Assembly: GCF_050859025.1 (NCBI RefSeq)
Contig: NZ_CP138200.1
Span: 4,960,001-5,024,000 of the forward strand
Source: Wukongibacter sp050859025
GTDB taxonomy: Bacteria; Bacillota; Clostridia; Peptostreptococcales; Caminicellaceae
Length of the DNA: 64,000 nt
Direction of reading: 5' to 3'
The notes below the pieces were generated by a model. The model searched no databases. It was not told the origin of the DNA and saw only the letters and a program-made list of their open reading frames with translations. The position numbers and the translations under genes were made by a program. This document shows, piece by piece, positions 59,211-64,000 of this stretch. Within the stretch, counting starts at the first letter, position 1. Each line of letters starts with the position of its first letter.

Positions 59211-59395
59211 AGGTACCAAATGCACCTTAGACTGCTGACAAACCCGAATTTCTTCGTTGTTACTTCAAGCAAGAATCCTTACGTATGTCTGTATACGCTG
59301 CGTTCTCTTGCTCTCAGCACGCCTCGAACTTCAGATTTCTCAGCAGTCTATCATCTTGTTGACTTCGTCAACAATCTGAGGTACTAAATGTACCT
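59211..59395. repeat. Composite repeat region with flanking AGGTAC palindromes
   Basis: The sequences AGGTACCAAATGCACCT (59211-59227) and AGGTACTAAATGTACCT (59379-59395) are near-identical palindromes in direct orientation on either side of the PR2 copy at 59229-59349. A small perfect hairpin GTTGAC-TTC-GTCAAC lies between the PR2 copy and the right flank. The layout resembles an insertion with duplicated flanks. Confidence 0.6.
59229..59349. repeat. Palindromic repeat family PR2, copy 2
   Basis: A 121-base element with terminal inverted repeats AGACTGCTGA / TCAGCAGTCT and an internal hairpin around TTACGTATGTCTGTATACGC. It matches the unit at 24535-24655 in length and at most positions. Confidence 0.87.
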
Positions 59396-59665
59396 ATTCT
59401 ATGATGAATCTATAAATAATTTCTAAATTTAGTATTAGACAACTACTCCGTGCATCAAACACCTCACCTATATATCCTAAATCTATCTACCTTAAGCTTA
59501 ATTCAAATTCAATTCTATGTCAATGATTGCTTATACCCTTATCCTATCTCCATCAATATAATAAGAACTTCGATTATTTATGATTTAGCCTATCTGTTTA
59601 TGTCTATACATACTTTCCCCAAGCATTTCCATTTATATAAATAAATTTCTTCCATTGATTCTATT

Positions 59666-59769
59666 TATAGAGATTCCAGTCAAAACTTTAATTTATACAC
59701 ATCAAAAATCCCAAGAAGCATCGGATATTTTGATATGTATAAATTAAGATTTACTTGGAACTCTCTATA
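59666..59769. repeat. Palindromic repeat family PR1, copy F
   Basis: A 104-base TATA-ended palindrome closely matching copies E (51618-51722) and D (inverted, 24311-24412). It lies about 110 bases ahead of the XRE regulator gene in a 930-base spacer that otherwise holds only the PR2 composite region. Confidence 0.9.
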
Positions 59770-59877
59770 ATAAAATTAATTATTGGTTTATCTATCTGAG
59801 TATATCTAGTATAATCTTAATATATAATTCCATTTGATGGAAGGCTAAACTAATTTAAAACGATAGAGGTGATGTTG

Positions 59878-60546
59878 ATGAATAGACTTGCAGTAAAAAT
59901 AAAAGAAGCTAGGTTAAAGGCTGGATTATCAGAGAAAGAACTAGCTAAAAAATGTGGTTTATCCGTTGGCTATATAATACAAGTTGAATCGGGTAAGAAA
60001 ATTGTAAATGAAAGTGTTGCTGACAAGATTTTAAAAGCCCTGGGAACTAAAGAGGAATTTGTTGTAGAAGAAAAGGTTATAGAAAAACCTAAAAAAGTCA
60101 AAACAGCTCCTAAGCCTCAGGGAACAATCCCTGTTGAGCCAAATCAAATCTGGGCCGATGCGCTAGCAGGAGTTATCAAGAAATATCCAATATATGAGCT
60201 ACACACGAAAAAAATTAGTAATTATAAAGAGCTTCCCATAATAAATAAAAAGATTGAAGGTCATCATCCAGATAAGATAATGTTTGTAAAATCTCCAAAT
60301 GACGATATGGAAGCCTTTAGAATTAGAAAAGACGATGTATTAACCGTATCAATGACCAAAGATATACAAAACCACTGTATATATCTGTTTGAAATGAATG
60401 GAAAGAAAATGATTAGACAGCTCAGAAAAGAGGTAAATAGAACGGTAGCACTATCAAAATGTGCAAATGATAATTCCGCTATAGTTGTTGATATAAACAA
60501 AATAAAGATTTTAGGCAAAATTATTAAAAATGAATTTTTTATATAA
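59878..60546 (+). CDS. XRE-family regulator with degenerate LexA/S24-like domain
   Basis: A 222-residue protein. Residues 1-58 form an XRE helix-turn-helix (LSEKELAKKCGLSVGYIIQVESG). A lysine- and proline-rich linker leads to a C-terminal domain that aligns with the LexA/S24 fold: SPNDDMEAFRIRKDDVLTV sits where active members read G-D-S-M...GD-l-V, and KKMIRQLRKE where they have the catalytic lysine. The serine is replaced by D and the lysine by R, so self-cleavage should not occur. The ATG at 59878, eight bases after GAGG, is preferred to earlier in-frame starts. Target genes are unknown. Confidence 0.8.
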   Translation: MNRLAVKIKEARLKAGLSEKELAKKCGLSVGYIIQVESGKKIVNESVADKILKALGTKEEFVVEEKVIEKPKKVKTAPKPQGTIPVEPNQIWADALAGVIKKYPIYELHTKKISNYKELPIINKKIEGHHPDKIMFVKSPNDDMEAFRIRKDDVLTVSMTKDIQNHCIYLFEMNGKKMIRQLRKEVNRTVALSKCANDNSAIVVDINKIKILGKIIKNEFFI

Positions 60547-60584
60547 TATAAAATATACCCATTTTACTTATAATTGCTTTATCC

Positions 60585-60620
60585 CGAGGAATTAATTCAA
60601 CCTGTTGAGTTAATTCCTCG
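60585..60620. repeat. Long perfect hairpin after the XRE gene
   Basis: A 17-base stem with one mismatch (CGAGGAATTAATTCAAC against GTTGAGTTAATTCCTCG) and a two-base loop. No T-tract follows, so it may be a weak terminator, an mRNA-stabilising hairpin or an operator. Confidence 0.5.
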
Positions 60621-60845
60621 AAAAGATAATATTAATATTTACTTTTCGTTCATTCAATGGACCTATTAATTTGTAAAAATTTGACCTAATACGACATACT
60701 GTTGTCATATTACTTCCATTATAATTGAGATATATTCAAAAAATATTATATTTATCAATACTATATGATAAAAACTTATTTGCAAGGTCACACAGCATTG
60801 AAACAGTATAGTAAATATTTATATTTCAATTTAAGGAGAGATATA

Positions 60846-61610
60846 ATGGCAATTATAACTTTAAACAAGGATAATGTAGACATAGAACATATTTGCTGTG
60901 CTATTAGTGAAAAGAAAGGCGAAAACTGTGTAGGCAGTAAAAAACAATGGTTAAAAAAACGTTTTAAAGATGGACTTGTTTTTAAGAAACTTGATCAAAG
61001 AGGTAAAGTTTTCATAGAATATATGCCAGCAGAAAAGTGCTTCGCACCTATTACTGCACCTAATTTTATGTACATCAGCTGTCTATGGGTTTCTGGAAAA
61101 TTCAAGGGTCAAGGGTATGCTAATCAGCTTTTAGAAGAATGTATAAAGGATTCTAAAGCCAAAGGAAAGAAAGGACTTGTTGCACTTGGTTCAAAAAAGA
61201 AATTGCACTTTTTAACAGATCCTAAGTTTTTAAAGTACAAGGGTTTTGAAATATGTGATACAGCTAACCCATCCTTTGAGCTACTTCATCTAACCTTTGA
61301 AAAAGCAAACATACTTCCAAAATTTAATGACTGTGTGAGAACTGGTAAAATAGATAAAAAAGGCTTAGTTATTTATTATTCTAATGGTTGTCCACATACT
61401 GACAAATATGTTCCTATCGCTGAAAGACTTTTAAAAGAAAGAAATATTCCATATGAAATAAATAAATTAGAAACTGTGGAAGCTGCACAAAATTCACCCA
61501 CCCCCTGCACAATCTACACTATATTTATAGATGGAAATTTTGTAACTAATGAGGTATTAACTGAAAAGAAACTTATTAAGTATTTAGAAAAATATGGAAT
61601 GATAAAATAA
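60846..61610 (+). CDS. YoaP-type GNAT acetyltransferase
   Basis: A 254-residue two-domain protein. The N-terminal GNAT domain has the acetyl-CoA loop WVSGKFKGQGYANQLLEECI near 83-102. The C-terminal 85 residues (LVIYYSNGCPHTDKYVP; PCTIYTIFIDGNFVTNEVLT) form the YoaP-like domain, a thioredoxin-like fold without a redox CxxC pair. Length and order match the Bacillus YoaP family. The ATG at 60846 has AAGGAGAG upstream. An earlier in-frame ATG does not. Substrate unknown. Confidence 0.86.
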   Translation: MAIITLNKDNVDIEHICCAISEKKGENCVGSKKQWLKKRFKDGLVFKKLDQRGKVFIEYMPAEKCFAPITAPNFMYISCLWVSGKFKGQGYANQLLEECIKDSKAKGKKGLVALGSKKKLHFLTDPKFLKYKGFEICDTANPSFELLHLTFEKANILPKFNDCVRTGKIDKKGLVIYYSNGCPHTDKYVPIAERLLKERNIPYEINKLETVEAAQNSPTPCTIYTIFIDGNFVTNEVLTEKKLIKYLEKYGMIK

Positions 61611-61699
61611 TAAATATTGACATTCAGCCTCCCTAAATTCACCTAGTCAAGAGCATAGATAGTTACATCATATAATTTATATATTCATATATACCACTC

Positions 61700-61728
61700 T
61701 TGAATTTATAGAAATATTATGATATTAT
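61700..61728 (+). promoter_or_regulatory. Promoter of the leuS T-box transcript
   Basis: TTGAAT at 61700-61705 and TATTAT at 61723-61728 are 17 bases apart. The T-box leader begins about 25 bases further on. Confidence 0.6.
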
Positions 61729-61753
61729 TTTTGCATTACTTTAATACTGAAAA

Positions 61754-61996
61754 ATGCAGTGAAGAGGAATAGTAAATAGCTGATCGGTTTTAGAGAGCTG
61801 TTGGGTGGTGTAAAACAGTATCGTAAGTATTGAACTCGCCTCGGAGTATCCTATATGAATGTAAGTAATATAAGACGGCAGCTTACCGTTATAAGCTTGA
61901 GGGTATTGTTATATCGAACTCATCCTTTGATGTGACAATAAATTAGAGTGGTACCGCGAATTTATCGTCTCTATACATTAAGTATAGAGACTTTTT
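61754..61996 (+). promoter_or_regulatory. T-box leader (leucine) upstream of leuS
   Basis: Stem I begins with the AGAGAG loop region (about 61792), the specifier loop reads GAACTCGCC with the leucine codon CTC, and the conserved T-box bulge AGAGTGGTACCGCG lies at 61945-61958. A terminator at 61967-61996 follows. Uncharged tRNA-Leu should pair with the specifier and bulge and favour the antiterminator, turning leuS on during leucine starvation. Confidence 0.94.
61967..61996 (+). terminator. T-box terminator
   Basis: Perfect stem GTCTCTATAC / GTATAGAGAC with loop ATTAA, followed by TTTTTATTTTT. Confidence 0.94.
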
Positions 61997-62079
61997 ATTT
62001 TTGAAAAAAAGAAAGATATTCTTAATTCACTATAAAAAAGCAGCCTTAAAGTAGAGATTTATTATGAGGAGGAATAAAA

Positions 62080-64000
62080 ATGAGCCTAGTTTACAATCAT
62101 AAATCCATTGAGAAAAAATGGAGATCTAACTGGGAAAAGAAGCCAATCAATAGGAAGGAAGAAAACAAGCCAAAATATTACTGCCTGGATATGTTTCCTT
62201 ACCCCTCAGGCAGTGGACTTCATGTCGGTCATTGGAGAGGTTATGTACTTAGCGATGTATGGAGTCGTTATAAGGTTCTTCAAGGATATCATGTGCTTCA
62301 TCCAATGGGATGGGATGCCTTTGGATTACCTGCCGAAAACTATGCTATTACACAAGGAGTTCACCCATCAATAGCTACTGCTGAAAATGTTAAGAATTTT
62401 AAAAGACAGCTGCATGAGATAAGTGCTATCTACGATTGGTCAAAGGAAATAAATACAACAGACCCTAACTATTATAAATGGACCCAGTGGATTTTTGTAA
62501 AGATGTTTAAGGAAGGCTTGGCTTATGAAAAAGAGATGCCAATCAACTGGTGTCCAAGCTGTAAGACTGGTCTAGCTAACGAAGAAGTCGTTAATGGTGC
62601 ATGCGACCGCTGTGGTTCTGAAGTTACTAAGAAAAACCTTAGACAATGGATGTTAAAAATAACGGCCTATGCTGAGAGATTGCTTAGGGATTTGGAAGGC
62701 TTAGAATGGTCTGATAAAGTTAAGAAGATGCAATCCGACTGGATTGGCAAGTCCTATGGTGCAGAGATCGACTTTAAAGTCGAAGGATTAAATGAAAGTA
62801 TAAAGGTATTTACCACTAGACCCGATACATTGTTTGGTGCTACTTTTATGGTCTTAGCTCCAGAACATAAAATGGTGAAGCATTTGGTATCAAAAAAGTA
62901 TCAACAGGCGGTTGAAGATTACGTACGCAAAGCGTCAATGAAATCATCTATAGACAGAATGCAAGAAAAAGAAAAAACAGGGGTTTTTACAGGTGGATAC
63001 GCTGTCAATCCATTTAATGGTGCAAAAATTCCAATCTGGATATCAGATTACGTATTAGCAGACTATGGTACAGGTGCTATTATGTGTGTCCCTGCCCATG
63101 ATGAGAGAGACTTCGCCTTTGCAACAAAATTTGATCTACCTATTGTTCAAGTAATTAGAAATCCTAATGAGGTACTTACAAAGCTAGAAAATGCTTATAC
63201 CGATGAAGGTATTATGGTAAATTCAGGTACCTTTGATGGGATGAAATCTATTGAGGCAAAGAAAGCTATAGCTAATTATCTTGAAGATAAGGGTATTGGT
63301 AAGAAAACAATCAATTACAAATTAAGGGATTGGGTTTTCTCTAGACAACGCTATTGGGGTGAGCCTATACCTATTATTCATTGTGAAAAATGTGGTACGG
63401 TTTCAGTACCAGAGGATGATTTGCCAGTCACTTTACCAGAGGTAGAATCCTATGAGCCAACTGGAACAGGAGAATCACCATTAGCAGCAATAGAAGACTG
63501 GGTCAATACGAGCTGTCCCGATTGTGGCGGGCCAGCTAAAAGAGAAACCAATACAATGCCCCAATGGGCAGGATCTTCTTGGTACTTCTTAAGGTATGTA
63601 GATGTTAATAATGATAAGGAGCTTGTATCAAAGGAAATGGCAAGTAATTGGCTGCCGGTAGATATGTATGTTGGTGGTATAGAGCATGCTGTATTACATT
63701 TGCTTTATGCTAGATTCTACACAAAATTTTTATACGATATTGGAGCTATTGATTTTGAAGAACCCTTTAAACGTCTATTTAATCAGGGGATGATCTGTAA
63801 AAATGGTGCAAAAATGAGTAAATCTAAGGGCAATGTAGTTTCACCAGACCAGCTTGTTGAAAGATATGGATGTGACTCCTTAAGACTATATGAATTGTTT
63901 GTAGGTCCTCCAGAATTAGACTCTGAATGGGATGACAGAGGTATAGATGGAGTTTATAGATTTATTAATAAAGTTTGGAGACTTATTGTAGATAATATTG
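62080..64000 (+). CDS. leuS: Leucyl-tRNA synthetase, partial
   Basis: Class I aminoacyl-tRNA synthetase that charges tRNA-Leu. The first 640 residues are present and the frame leaves the right edge. The ATP-binding HIGH motif is HVGH at 48-51, within SGSGLHVGHWRGYVLSDVW, a variant of the usual LHVGHPEGYT context. Zinc-binding cysteines are C158/C161 and C175/C178. A leucyl-specific editing (CP1) domain lies between about 220 and 420, and KMSKS is at 578-582. The start has GAGGAGG nine bases upstream. Expression is controlled by the T-box leader. Confidence 0.95.
   Translation, partial: MSLVYNHKSIEKKWRSNWEKKPINRKEENKPKYYCLDMFPYPSGSGLHVGHWRGYVLSDVWSRYKVLQGYHVLHPMGWDAFGLPAENYAITQGVHPSIATAENVKNFKRQLHEISAIYDWSKEINTTDPNYYKWTQWIFVKMFKEGLAYEKEMPINWCPSCKTGLANEEVVNGACDRCGSEVTKKNLRQWMLKITAYAERLLRDLEGLEWSDKVKKMQSDWIGKSYGAEIDFKVEGLNESIKVFTTRPDTLFGATFMVLAPEHKMVKHLVSKKYQQAVEDYVRKASMKSSIDRMQEKEKTGVFTGGYAVNPFNGAKIPIWISDYVLADYGTGAIMCVPAHDERDFAFATKFDLPIVQVIRNPNEVLTKLENAYTDEGIMVNSGTFDGMKSIEAKKAIANYLEDKGIGKKTINYKLRDWVFSRQRYWGEPIPIIHCEKCGTVSVPEDDLPVTLPEVESYEPTGTGESPLAAIEDWVNTSCPDCGGPAKRETNTMPQWAGSSWYFLRYVDVNNDKELVSKEMASNWLPVDMYVGGIEHAVLHLLYARFYTKFLYDIGAIDFEEPFKRLFNQGMICKNGAKMSKSKGNVVSPDQLVERYGCDSLRLYELFVGPPELDSEWDDRGIDGVYRFINKVWRLIVDNI

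Noticed and set aside
59450..59644. A 64-codon plus-strand frame in the repeat-rich spacer
   Set aside because: No ribosome binding site, low-complexity hydrophobic composition, and it lies between two repeat elements.
2229..59769. CRISPR array made from the recurring palindromes
   Set aside because: The repeats are dispersed singly over 57 kb, not clustered with regular spacers, and no cas gene is present.
62108..62374. An 88-codon plus-strand frame near the right end
   Set aside because: It is an out-of-frame shadow of leuS, whose true frame starts at 62080 and runs off the window.

Overview
The window looks like a chromosomal segment of a low-GC, anaerobic, motile member of the Clostridia. 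Evidence for this is the AT-rich composition, strong AGGAGG-type ribosome binding sites, T-box, TPP, cobalamin and c-di-GMP leaders with intrinsic terminators, a clostridial Agr system whose predicted peptide ring resembles the C. perfringens type, and selenium-metabolism genes of the YedE/YedF type. No rRNA, tRNA, prophage, integrase or CRISPR array was seen. The species cannot be named from the sequence alone.

Layout. 1-5 kb: a lipid/glycan pair (flippase-like membrane protein and GT4 glycosyltransferase, minus strand), the 23S rRNA-directed DEAD-box helicase DbpA, and a nucleotidyltransferase. 5.3-15.1 kb: the most striking block. On the minus strand it holds agrA, agrC, a terminator, agrB with agrD in the same open frame, an M16 peptidase, a winged-helix regulator, two small peptide genes with strong ribosome binding sites, a radical SAM/SPASM maturase and two paralogous MFS exporters. 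I read it as a quorum-sensing-controlled ribosomal peptide (RiPP) locus. 15.2-19.4 kb: a cobalamin riboswitch with terminator ahead of an AspT/YidE-type exporter, an acetate/succinate CoA-transferase and a YitT-family protein. 19.4-22.3 kb: a selenium/sulfur transfer cluster (class V aminotransferase diverging from yedE, a TusA/YedF protein and DUF3343). 22.4-27.9 kb: oligoendopeptidase F, then a TetR regulator with a GC-rich operator and a rifampin-phosphotransferase-like protein.

28.6-38 kb: a chemosensory operon (MCP, CheW, CheA, CheY, two PAS proteins) interleaved with a RsbW/RsbV/RsbU-like partner-switching module, with a c-di-GMP-I riboswitch ahead of the upstream DUF2294 gene. 38-47 kb: Nfu, CsaA, three uncharacterised genes, a decayed permease, an orphan Tet(M)-like GTPase, and a MarR-ArsA ATPase pair sharing a repeated operator. 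47-58 kb: regulators, HAD phosphatases, gene remnants, a QueG-like Fe-S protein with a MarR partner, and the thiM-thiE-thiD operon behind a TPP riboswitch. 58-64 kb: a GNAT enzyme, a repeat-rich 930-base spacer, an XRE regulator with a degenerate LexA-like domain, a YoaP-type acetyltransferase and the start of leuS behind a T-box.

Two dispersed palindromic repeat families run through the intergenic spaces. One is a 102-105 bp element with TATA ends in six copies (one inside the RiPP locus). The other is a 121 bp element in two copies. Several loci show decay (permease with two frameshifts, a nucleotidyltransferase joined to an HTH remnant, a truncated GNAT), suggesting an active history of rearrangement.
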